DNA from: Apostichopus japonicus
Lineage: Eukaryota > Echinodermata > Holothuroidea > Aspidochirotida > Stichopodidae
Assembly (NCBI RefSeq): GCF_037975245.1
Contig: NC_092580.1
Span: 19,518,501 to 19,582,500 of the forward strand
DNA: 64,000 nucleotides
Direction of reading: 5' to 3'
In this document: piece by piece, positions 26,601 through 38,600 of the stretch
Layout of the letters: every line of letters starts with the position of its first letter
Position numbering within the stretch: position 1 is the first letter of the stretch
The notes under the pieces: model-generated
What the model saw: the letters and a program-made list of their open reading frames with translations, nothing else
What the model was told of the DNA's origin: nothing
The model's database searches: none
Program-made: the position numbers and the translations under genes

Positions 26601-29600
26601 TGTGATCGTGAGAAGATGGTAGCGAGTTCACAGCCATTTTTATAGTTTCGATTGTCATATGAAGGATGAAAATAGTGTTCAATTCGACTTGCCTGATTGT
26701 TTAACATGTCATATCGTCTGTTCAGTTTGTATTTGTTAACACTTTCATATGTGGACTGGTTTTGTTTAGTATAGTTCCTATTTCAGTTTCCACATCCACA
26801 CATCTAGGAAGATGTTATTATCACCATTTTTAACTGGCAGTTACTACTGTATATATAATGCTTGAAGTCAAAGTCTGTTGAAACTTTGTTGTGTGGAAAA
26901 CTGTCCACAGACAGGAACTTTGTGAAATTCAGTAAAGCTAATTAATTAACTGACTGTTGCTGGGGCTAAGCCTGAAGAATTTTGGGTCAAAGGTTATCTT
27001 TGAGGTCATCATAAATGGCACCACATGTGATTTAATTTTGTGGAAGTTTCTTCCCTCCGTGGAGACTCATTGTCATTCCTGCTAAAACCAGTTCAAGTGC
27101 CTGTTATGTTCACGACATTATTAAAATGTCATCTTAATATTTTTCTACCTCTTAGATTCGGAATGATATGTGATTCCTTGGAATTAATTGTATTGGAATA
27201 CGTCAGCAACACGTAATTTGGGGTTTCTGTATTCTCCGATGTTTGTCTTTGGGAGCACTGTTTATTTCAGATTATAAAAACACAAAAGATATAAAAAAGA
27301 AGGGTCACTAGTCCTACAAATAACTTGGACAGTTTAAAACTGTTAGAAAACTATTAAAAGCTCATGAGTACAAATTAGTTCTGTCAGAATATTTACACAG
27401 AGTCGGTATAGTGCCACCATACAAGGGGTTTGTTAATTGCATCAAAAGGGGTGACATCGGACACCGTTTAACGCCAAGGTATGGCGCTACGAAGGTGCAG
27501 CTTCTGTAAACAAATTCTGTTTTGTGAATCGTTGAAGCTAATCATTCTGTGACATAAAGAACAAGTTTGCATATATTGTATATGAAGATATTTTTTATCG
27601 GTTGTCATTGACTGCAGTTATTTACAAAGGGGATTACTATTGGAAGTGTATAGGGTTATAGCTCCTGTGTACAGTGTGTGTGTTCAGTGAGGAGCTTTAC
27701 TATACATGCATATATAATTAATACATGGGCATGTATTGAGTATTTGCTTATTTACAAACCGCAAGGGAATTAGGAATAACAGAGGATGGCCATCTGAGGA
27801 ACACAAAGCTGTTTCTTTTTACAACAATTTTGCCAAAGAAGGGAGAAAGCCAGCGTATTATGAACTGTTCCAAAACATTCGCATTCAACTAATCCTTGTA
27901 TAGTGGAGTGCATTTTCTAACATTGTATTTTGACTACTACTTTTTATTGCAAGTTCGGTGGAATTCGTCAGTGATATTTACCACAGATTTATTTGTTGCT
28001 TTGGTTATTTTGTTCTTATATGCTTAAATGGATATTATTGTCTCTTCTTAGCTGTAAGAAATCTGCAGATCTGGAATTCTGGATAAAGAGGCTTTTTGCA
28101 TTTAAATATTTGTGCGATTTCTCAGGTCTGTTATAAATACAGTCATCTACAATCTAAGTGTATAATTTCACTGCATATAACAATACCTCATGGTATTTTT
28201 TATAGAGAGCTCTTGAACTACACCAGCTGATATAGTGAGCCCTGGGGTTTGATTAATGAATCGATGACAGTTCGACATGGTTGAACCATGTCTTGGAACT
28301 TATAGGTCAACCACAGGATTGGACCCCCTATTGTGGTACAGCTGAGGACATTTTGTAGCAGTGCTAGCTGAAGTATTTATGCATACTGTTGATACTTACC
28401 CTGACTTCTTAGATTGTTGGTCTTTGTTATTTAGGACTACAGCATATCGATGAGGATGCCATTTATGAAAAATTGTTTAACTTGTGGAATTGCTGTTGGT
28501 GAAATTTTTCACTAAATTTATTGATCTGTTTTCAGTGTAATGGTGAATGTTATTCTGTGATCTAGCTTTGGTTTGTTTTGGTTTACGGAGCAAATTCTTT
28601 CTGGTATATTGTACTAAGAATCTTTGTGTAGTGTCGCAGCCTTTGTTGTGGTAAATTCTTCTTATCCTTCACATTGGTCGTTGTGTTTACACTCATTACG
28701 AACATCAAAGTCTGGATCCAAGTTATTTATTTACATCATTGGACCGAAACATAGTTTGAACTTTGATAGATACTATATAGTTGATGCCAGTTAGTTTGCA
28801 AGAAGAATACTTTGTGTTGTTAATGTACAGTATGTAGTCATTTGTTCTGGTGGTTAAGACTTCACAACCCAACTCTACTGAGTGTTGAAAGTCCTGGTTA
28901 AATGACTTCTATCTTGATTTAGAGTGGCTCTGTTTTACACAAAGTGAAGACATTATATCGACCAGTATGTTTCTGACATGGATGGAGGTATTTTGGGGGG
29001 AACCTCGTTGTTGTGTTTTATTTCTAATTTTTCAAAATCAAAAGGAATTTATCAATTAGCAAGACACATCTGGATTTTGTAAAGGTGCAAGAAAAGTATC
29101 CGGACCAATTTACTTTTTTTGGACATAATAGGGTCATCTCCGGTCGTTGCCCCCGAAGAGGAGGTCTAAAAAGTGGAATAATTGAGTCATAACTGGAAGC
29201 AGGAAAAACATTTCTCATCCTAGAGGAACTCATCGTCAGTCAAGATGTATTTAAACCTGACATTGAGGGGTTAGGACAACTGCAGTGTAGTAGTCAAAGT
29301 GATATCTGTTGGGGTGTGTGAGACATTATATATTTTGACAAAAGCAGTAGTAGCGAAACTACTTTTGTATAGTGATGCCATGCCTACAGATGAGCCGGTT
29401 AAGGCGGAGGTCTCCTCATGGCAAAACAAACCGTTCGTTGTACGAAATGGTACAAGAGGAGAGATATAAATATCCCGAGAGTCTTGTGCAAGGTAATGAG
29501 TATATCTGAATTACAGACTTTGAGATTCTTGGTTATAAATGACTGACAGTATTTGTTATTGGAGGTCATTAGCTTGCATTCTCCATAAGAAAGAAAACAA

Positions 29601-32600
29601 GCAGGGAAATCACATAATTTGCATTCTTGTTTATTCAGCCTTTGTCAAGCATGTTTACGACCACCCTTCATCGCTTTATACTGTAAATAGATGAGACTTT
29701 TTTATTTTCATTGTCTTATTTAATTGAAATTCCTCTTCTATTTGATGGTGCAGAACCACTTTTGATAACTTTGAGCAATTATGGTTCGTTCACATTTGGA
29801 AGTCTGCTGCTGTGTCCAATAGTATATTTTAGTTTCAAAGGAAACTGCTTATATGTGGTGTGGATAAAGAAATGTGTACTTGGGAGTACCAAATTTATAA
29901 GTAAGTTTATTGTTTTAATTTACTAGGTAACAGCTCTATAGACAAGAATGTAATGATGAATGTATTGTCAGCATTTCCTGGACCAAGTTGTGATGCAAGG
30001 TCTTGTGAATGACCTTCCTTCTGTTTGATAACCAGAACAGAAAACAACAGTCTACTCTTAGTCTCACCCAATCCCCCCACCCCTCACCCGTCCTTATCCC
30101 AGGTCCTCACAGTCGCATTCATCCTCCCCACCCACAGATTTGTGTGTTTCTTTGAATTTGAAATTTGATTATATCTTTGATTACAGACGAATGTAGAACG
30201 GTGACTATCGTTGAACTTGAGAAGCCTCCGGGTGCTGGATTCGGTTTAACAATATCTGGTAAGTGTTGATCTTACCCTTGACAGGACTGCATCCAAAAAC
30301 CAAAAAAAATCTGTATTGTTGTTATAAATATTAATTTACAAATTATTTCTGTATTATTATGATGGCTTTTAGAGACAATTTAAAAGTCCTAGAAATTGAT
30401 GGTAATCCTTTGCTTAAACTGTGCAGTTGATTTAGTAAAACTGTTTCTATTAATTGGTTAATTAGTTACATCTATTTCCACAGTTAAAAATTTCTATTGC
30501 TTTCAATGATTAGAATTCCAGATGAATTATTTCTCCAATTAAAAGATGACAAGCCTCATATGACCCTTATGAACTTTTTAGTCAGAGACACCGTAATTAC
30601 TGACTAATCACTCCTCCCATCCTCCTTCCTGCTCAGGTGGCATAGACAAGGATGGCCGTATCAGAGTCTCTAACATGCGTCCCGGTGGAATCGCACAGAG
30701 GAGTGATCTGCTGCAGGTTGGTGATTACGTAACGTCGGTCAGTGGCGTCCAGACAGCCAACTTGAGACACGACGAGGTGATAGGCCTCCTCAAGAGTGCC
30801 GGGAACCGAGTCAAGATTGAACTGGAACATGAAGTACCGCCGATTCGTAAGTTGGTTTCTGCTTTTCATTTATCACTTAAAAGCAGAGGCGTGCAAAAAT
30901 GAGAGGGCTGGGGAGGCCTTGGCCTCCCCCACCTCCAAAGCCAGATGGGGGATGGGGGAATCACTGTGTCGGGGGAAGTCACTCAGTCTGTATTACATGC
31001 AAGCAATTAAGTCTATGTCATCAAGTGATTCAAGTTTTCATGCATGAATATATGTGGAATCGATGAAAAATGAATTATTTCTAAACAATTGTACCCGCTT
31101 GCAACTAGTAATTGATAGCACCAGTATCGCATCTAGCTGTGGGAAGGGGACAAACCTCCCCTTAGACACCTCCCCATATCATTCAGGAGAAGTCTGCCCC
31201 CCCTACAAAATCCTACGCATTTAACTGATTAAAAGCTGCAATCCCATGTGCTCTATGACTTTGCTTTTCTTTCCATTCAGTAAAATAAATCAAAGTGGTA
31301 TCTTGCATTTTTTGCAGGTTTTGAGTATTTTGTTACCTCTGTAAAAGTGCTTTAATAAGAGTGACCACATTTTCAGGAATTGGACAAAAAGTAAATTTTA
31401 AAAATAATGTGCAATTAACAAACTTAACACTTTGCTTTAGGAGGATTTTCAGACTTTAACTTGTACAAGTACTCATCTTCTTTCTCACTGTTTGGTAGAC
31501 ATTGTAGAAAAACTACCTTGCTCTGTGATTGTAGAAATTTTTAAAAAATCCCCGTTTTCATTTGTTCTTCCTTTCCAAATGAATTCATGGATCATATATC
31601 TATAAAGGAAGTTCATTTGAGGCTAAACAGCCATGTTTGGTCATAGAAAGATTTTATCTACTTCAAAAGTAAATATTGTTGCAATCTTTCAATATGAAGA
31701 AGAACAAGATATTCTATTGTGAGTACTTGGGTAGCAGTCATTAGAGGTCATAAAAACACTGGCAGAGAGATGGATGTATTCAAATGCTGATCATAAAGAA
31801 AGGGGGAGGCATTTGGTTCAATTATCACACAAAATGAATTTGTGCAACAGGTCTGTTCAGTATGTAGTGAATAGTTATATGTGACCGAAAACTAGCAGCC
31901 CTAAAGAATATTGTTAAAAAATTTAAAAACAAGTTTCAAGAACAGACCCTTAAATATAAACCATTTTGGAAAGTTAGATGACATCCAAGGTCCATTGCCA
32001 TTGACAAGAACACCACTATCAAACCTTGAAAGGTGCATTGAACTGATCTTAAAACAGGACAGGAAATTTGAAAGGTCTGGTAACATCTCTCTTCCGACAT
32101 GTCTCCTTCAACCTGGTACCTGAAAACCATATATCCTCTTCAATCAGTCTAGCCCATCCTTCACCACCTACTGTAGCCCCAGTCGTGAGATCTAAATTGG
32201 TGTTTTTCACTTATTTACAGATTTAACAAAAAAAGAGTAACCTATCAAGGAGATAACCAGGCTGTTTCCCCCCACCCCCCCTCTACCGCCTCAATAAGAC
32301 CAAATAAATAAATGTTTCTTCTTTCATTTTTAGCTGCGGCAAATGGAGCAAGTGCAATATCCAAGGTACTGGAGCTTCGTCTAGTTAGAGAAGAAATAAG
32401 TTTTGGCTTCACGATCAGAGGTGGCATGAAACCATTACACAGCAAGTCTAGACCTCTGACAGTAACCCACATAAGACCAGGAGGTCCAGCCGACAGGTAA
32501 CTTAAACAATTGTTCAGTTTTCTCATCAACGACGTCGTCCTTTGAGATACTGGAATGCTGTCGTCACTTTTATGCAACAAGTTTTGGCTCGATAAATATA

Positions 32601-35600
32601 CTACACTCTCCAACAGAATTACTCAAAGTATAAGTTTAGTGACCTCATCCCATGCGACTGTTTTCTTCGCACCTCAGTTTTCTGTTTTTATGAAAACTTT
32701 TGGTTAGTCTAGACTAGGTACTGAACTGCTATGAAAATGTATAGCAGGCATCCTTTTATGTGGTTGATGTTTGCTTCAAAATTAATAACCAGATTTTCAT
32801 TTCTTTGTGCAAAACGTTAACACTACAGCAATGTTATGTTCAAAGGTATACATCTAAGGGAGGGAAATGGAATTATGCTGCACACACAACCAGCTGCTTT
32901 AAATTATGAATCATTTAAAATCCCCCGTTTTTTTTTGGACTAAGACTCTTTGACGGACTCAATTGTTCAAAAGTCACGAGTCAACTAGCAATGGTGATAA
33001 CTTTAGTATTGAGATGTCAGTAAATCTGGAAAAGTCATGATGTATAGCTATAAATGTTCAAGTTTTGAAGTGTTTTGCAGTAATACATCCTTCCTGAGAT
33101 GGGTTGCGTGCAAATCTCCCACTTCCTTCGGAGTTCTTGTGGGAAGAGATGCCATCTTGTAGTGAGATTAAGAAAACATCAAATAGAGTGGAGATGGTAG
33201 ATCAGTTTTCTGGTTTTTTACTTCATAGATAAATGGAGTGAATATTAAAGGAATAACGAAGGCAGGGATCAAAGACAATTTATATTACTTAGTTACCTCA
33301 AAACTATCTATTATTCGATTTTTGAGTTTACCGCTTTCTGTTGGACTGAATACGCTCGCTTTGAAAACACAGCAAGCCGCCATTGATACATAATACACCT
33401 GAAATTCCATATTGATGAGGTTAGAGAGGAACAACTCTCGTAACAAAGTCATTTTACGTGATGGTAGATTCCCCGTGGAAAATATTCATATTTATTGTTT
33501 CTAGGGCTAGAACTGTAGAAGGCCTTGCAATTTCCTATTTAGCCCAACGCAGCTTACAATATTAACGAGGCACATAAATTGTCTTTGATCCTTGCCTTCG
33601 TTATTCAATTAAGCAGTTAATATCAGTTAAGATGACTTTGTTGAATGTTGCAAGGAAAAGAATATTGACAATTGCCATAATTGTATGCTATTAGAGCAAA
33701 TCTGGCAATTACCACAGAACTCTATCTTATCCGAGCAACGTGAGTCACTCGGACATTAACAGTTATTAATTGTCCCTGCATCATGGAAGAATTTTTTCCA
33801 GTACCAACATACCTTCAGAAAATTTCAGCGACCGTAAGCATTTCTAAAATGTAAGAGGCAATACATGAGGGTTTATCGATAAAATGAAGAAATATGTCGA
33901 GTAATGACTGCTATAAATTTATGTCATGACATGGCAACACTTTTGTGTAATGACTTCATGACAGACATAGTTTATACTATTTAAGTACCATTCTGGCCTT
34001 CCATACTTGCCAGTCTCAAAGTTTAGGTACAGGTCTGTGCTAGGACAAGGTTACAGAATGTTAATAGAAACCAGGTATGTCCATTGTAACGGCTGGTAGA
34101 TTCGGAAGGAGGAGTTAGTGGGCGGTGCCTAGGGAGCGAGGGCGCAGTGGTAAAATATTCCAAATGTGTAGTTAGGTAGATAGGAAAGTGCAATAGTGGA
34201 GTGGGAGACAGGTAGGTATCGTCACTCGTAAATCCCCAATCAGTGAGTTTTGGGGAGTCCGTTGTAACAGTGCATGCCTGGAAGTTGCATTAGTACAGAA
34301 ACATTGTTTTATTTATATATTTGGTGAGGTGATGTGTACAGATGATCCTGAATGAGAATATGTTGACATCTCTAACAAATTTAAAGAGCAATTGCTCTGA
34401 AAGCTTAAAACGTTCTTGTATGTAAAAATGGCAAAAGCAATGACAAAAAAAAATCTGGGCATATAGATTCAATTGACAGACACATATCAAAGGGAGGGAT
34501 GTTGGTTATACCACCCTCCACCCCTCGTACGGTAAATTGAAAAATTGTGATTAACACAACCATGCATTAAAACCTGAAGGAGGATTTACTTCCTGAAAAT
34601 TAAATTAATAGTCCTAGATATCATGTACCTCCCTAAAGTAACAGTATATGATAGTGTTTAATGTTAGTTTCAGTTTTTGATCTCCAAACACATCAAGAGC
34701 TAATTCAACAGCAATGTCCAAGGTTTGAATATGCCTAAGTATTTAGACATTTTGGGGTTTTCATACAAAAGAGCTTCCACTGTTCAAAAGGCAAGTTGAA
34801 CAAAGGATGCAATTCAGATAAGAAAACATGCATGTGTAAATTCTGTTGTTCCAGTGTAAGCAATAAAATGCCTATCGAGCATCGTGTTAAAACTGAGGCC
34901 TGTAACAGTGTTGCCCTCTCCCCTCCCTTCCCCCCCCCCCCTTCCGCTCCCATTGGAACTGTGATCATGCAGCAGATTGAAATGGAGACATGCTTGAAAA
35001 GTCAGACCTTGCTGATACTAGTTGGTACCCCTTTAAGGTGGCGAGATCATGTCCCTTTGACTTCATTGTCGGTTTGACTTACTAGGATTGAGCCGAAGGA
35101 AATGTGGTTAATCAGCTGAAAATGGTTGTACATTTCAGGAAATTATCCTACTGGTTTGCTGTCTCATGTTAGATGAATGCAACAGACCCTGCAAGGAAGT
35201 ACAGGTCTGCTCATTGTAACACATTCAAGAGTCGATGCTTACCACGTGACATGCATTATGGTTTGCACTCATAGAAATTATGTGCACTTACTTGCAAATC
35301 ACATTGTCAGACATGAATATGCAAGATGGGGGGGGATCCATTTCTGACCATTTACATTTTTTTAATTTTTTTTTTTATCAGATTAAATGTAAAGATATTA
35401 ACACTGTAATTTTTGACATTTAATCAAATTTAATTAATTTAAGAAAACAATTAATTGCAATTGTACAATCACTACCTCTGCAAACCTACATTTCAGTTTG
35501 CTCTTCTTAAGGAGGGCGTGTTGGAGGAGGGGAAGAGTACAGTATATATATTTGAGCAACCAAATGGTATGTTTTTGTTGATGTATTCAAAAGTCAACCC

Positions 35601-38600
35601 TTATATATAGATATTTTTTTGTTAATTATCACTTCCTTTTTTCTATTAGGGAGGGTACGTTGAAGATTGGTGATCGAATCGTGGCAGTGAATTCCACACC
35701 ACTTAACCACATTACTCATAACGACGCTCTCATGATATTCAAGCAGCTGCTGGGAGAAGCCTGCTTTAAAGTAGAATATGATGTTTCAGTCATGGGTGAG
35801 TATATATATATGTGTATACATACATTACACAGCAATGCTGACACTTGTCTGTGACAGAATTGAAATCTAATGCATTTCGTCAAATCGGATTATTGAATTT
35901 TTACTTTTGTTTCCTTTTTGAAAGTGCAAAATCAGTCTCTAATTGTAACAACGTTTTATCCTCAAATTAGACCAGAACTTGGTCAGTATTGGTCAGCAAA
36001 TGCAGCGAGTGAGACCAGAAATTAGACTTGATTTGAAGTGTCACAATGGTGACTAAATCTCTCTTTAAATTCACCTCTTGAAGTTTCATTTCTATCCATA
36101 CCAAAAGTCCAATGTTCATAGGCAATCCATGGAGTTGGCTATATGACTCATATTATTTAATCATGACAGAGGTCATCGCCATATAACTACCAAGTTTGAA
36201 AAACATGAGCTTTGCGGTTAAAGTGTATGACAAAACCTTTTGAACCTTTGAACTTTGTTGACTTCATGGTCGTTTGACGTTTTACTTTAATTAAATTGCT
36301 GTAATTAATTAAACAAGTTCCCATAGCTTCTCACTCACCTGTCCCCTCTCAACCATCGCACAACCTAACACACTACCAATTCTAAAGTGACCTGGTAACT
36401 TTTTACCACAGTCCTGCACCAGTGTGACCAATCACTTCAAGTTCACCACTTGCTTTCCATTCTGACACCCACTTGAGGTGTCTCACAGGAAATGTAAATC
36501 TCTTGCAGGAGGTCTACCCCGTAGTCGGCTGTTACCATAGTCACAAATTATGTAGATTCATCTATGTGTGTGTATCAATGAACTTGCACTACAACATATA
36601 TCTCATCCTATTAGCACTCCATTAGTGGACTTGTCTTGAAGTTAAATTCTAAATAGGGTTGATTGTAGGATTGACATGTACTCCTGATCACATCCTATTG
36701 AGTTATAGCTTTAATCTTTTCCATTGTTTCAGTAGAATTAGTTATTTTTTCACATTGAAGTTCAGAAATTGTTCACATAAAGTAGGCAGTCCCAAGCCTG
36801 TATGCAACATTTAAGCATTACATGACATAACACAGGTTTGAGATTGGTGAAGAGGGGTTGGGGGCGGGAGTGTTGGAATGTGTCAGACCAATGTTCAGTG
36901 GTGTTGAATTGCTAAATTTTTTGAGGGACCATTTCTCCCACCCCCACCCCCCCCCCTTTCATCTTGGGCTCCGCTAGTACCTGGTGCCCTGTATGAAAGG
37001 TAACACAAAGAAATATAAGATTGTAACCTAATTTTCGAACTGTGCTGTTTATATTGATATGAGGGCAATGTATTTTACTGCAGTATTTATCAGTTTGGTC
37101 TTTTTTACAGTTGTGTAACAATCTCTATAGATTTGGTTTGTTTTGTTTTCAAAGTTTTTAAGAGTTAAAATTGTGTCCTCAAAATGAAATGATTGAAATG
37201 GTTTGGTCTTTGCTAGAACACTTGTATGGGTGGTTGTTTCCCTTTTATATATATTTTTTTTTTTATGAAACTCAAATAGACAGATGTTTTGGTTGCTACT
37301 TATTTAAGATTATCCAGTTATAATTTATTTTTGCCTGCACACCTCCCCCACTGACTGACAAGTACTATTCACTACTCATTAAGCATCTCGTTAGATGGTA
37401 ATGATATTGAGTTGCCAAGGATAAATTCTGTACAGGAAGGAAATTAGATTAGTGAAATAGACTCGATTGCCAAAGATGTGAATAAGGAAGTGAAAATAGG
37501 ACGTCAGGTCCCAAAGCCTCCTCGATCTGGCCTTTAGAAGTTGATGTAGCATGCTTCATAGGGGGTACAAGGGTAAACATATTGCCATGTGTTCTGATAG
37601 ATTATGTCTTGTGAACATTTCCTCATGCCCTCATAAAAGCTTGCGATAAGTTGTTATAGTCATTAATTCTCCGCCCGGAAAACATTTATAAGCCGTTCTT
37701 GGGATTAGATTTGAGTAATGACAATATTTGTAAGGGAATGTGCTCTATCTTGTAAAATAATTATCCCACTGTTAGGTTATCTGTAAGGTTAGGAATGCTA
37801 GAAAACTAGGAATATGGAGAAAAAAGAATGATGACTGAGGGCAGTTCACATCAGAGAAATAAAAGTCTGATTTTAGTCAACAAAAACAGCAATAAAAGCA
37901 TTTAGCCCCTTATTATGGTCTAAAATATGAGGAATGGTGTGGAACGTTTGGTGGGTAGTTATGATCTTTACTCGTGTTTGTACTCATTGGTTTGTACTCG
38001 TACTCACAGGTTTGTACTCGTACTCACCTAAAGTTGAAATCATGTACTTGTATATATGTACTAATGGCTTGTACACTTAGTCTGACTCACACTCGGAACA
38101 TTGTACTCACATGTCTGCGCATCTGGTATATACGCCAAGATGGATATATATATATGTACACAAGTTGAGATGTGATGGTTAAATTTTGTCAATTCCCAAG
38201 ATGTAAAAGCAATAGTTTCTAATCCTGTGAAATATAAATACTGTGTAGTGACTTTGTTTGATACTTAACGACTGAATTGAAAGTTTACACAAATATTGCA
38301 TTTCCATCTTTTCAATACTTTCAAAAACTTGCTCTTTCTAAATCCTTTCAAATTATACATGTAACAAACAAGTTGAAAAGGAATGCTTAAAAGGCAGAGA
38401 ACCAGTCTTATTAAATAGTACAAAAAACTTACAAATAGTATACTTATAGGGCTAGAGCAAGTCCATTGATACAGTATTTTAAATGTCTGGTCTGTGAAGC
38501 ATATTCCCACACCTTGATCTATATGTGTACAATTGTGGTTGTTAGCCATCAGTAGCTATCATATTCAAAGGTTTTGTGTAGGTGTGGAAGTAGATGAATA

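Larger units (their letters stand above)
25210..30186 (+). other. GRIP intron 2
   Basis: A 5.0-kb intron. It contains a degenerate TGTACCTTGAAATAT-type repeat (25.33-25.60 and 25.84-25.96 kb) interrupted by a tRNA-SINE-like segment, a clustered nuclear-receptor/E-box motif group (26984-27029), a weak inverted repeat (27407-27494) and a candidate alternative first exon (29380-29449). The rest shows nothing specific. Confidence 0.55.
32497..35649 (+). other. GRIP intron 5
   Basis: A 3.2-kb intron. It holds a 33-bp-TIR MITE (33251-33606), copy B of a dispersed 121-bp repeat (34094-34214) and a 12-C run (34930-34941). Confidence 0.6.

Noticed and set aside
27407-27494. Hairpin from TAGTGCCACCATAC and GTATGGCGCTACG arms
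   Set aside because: Imperfect short arms with a long loop; could be chance. No flanking duplication seen.
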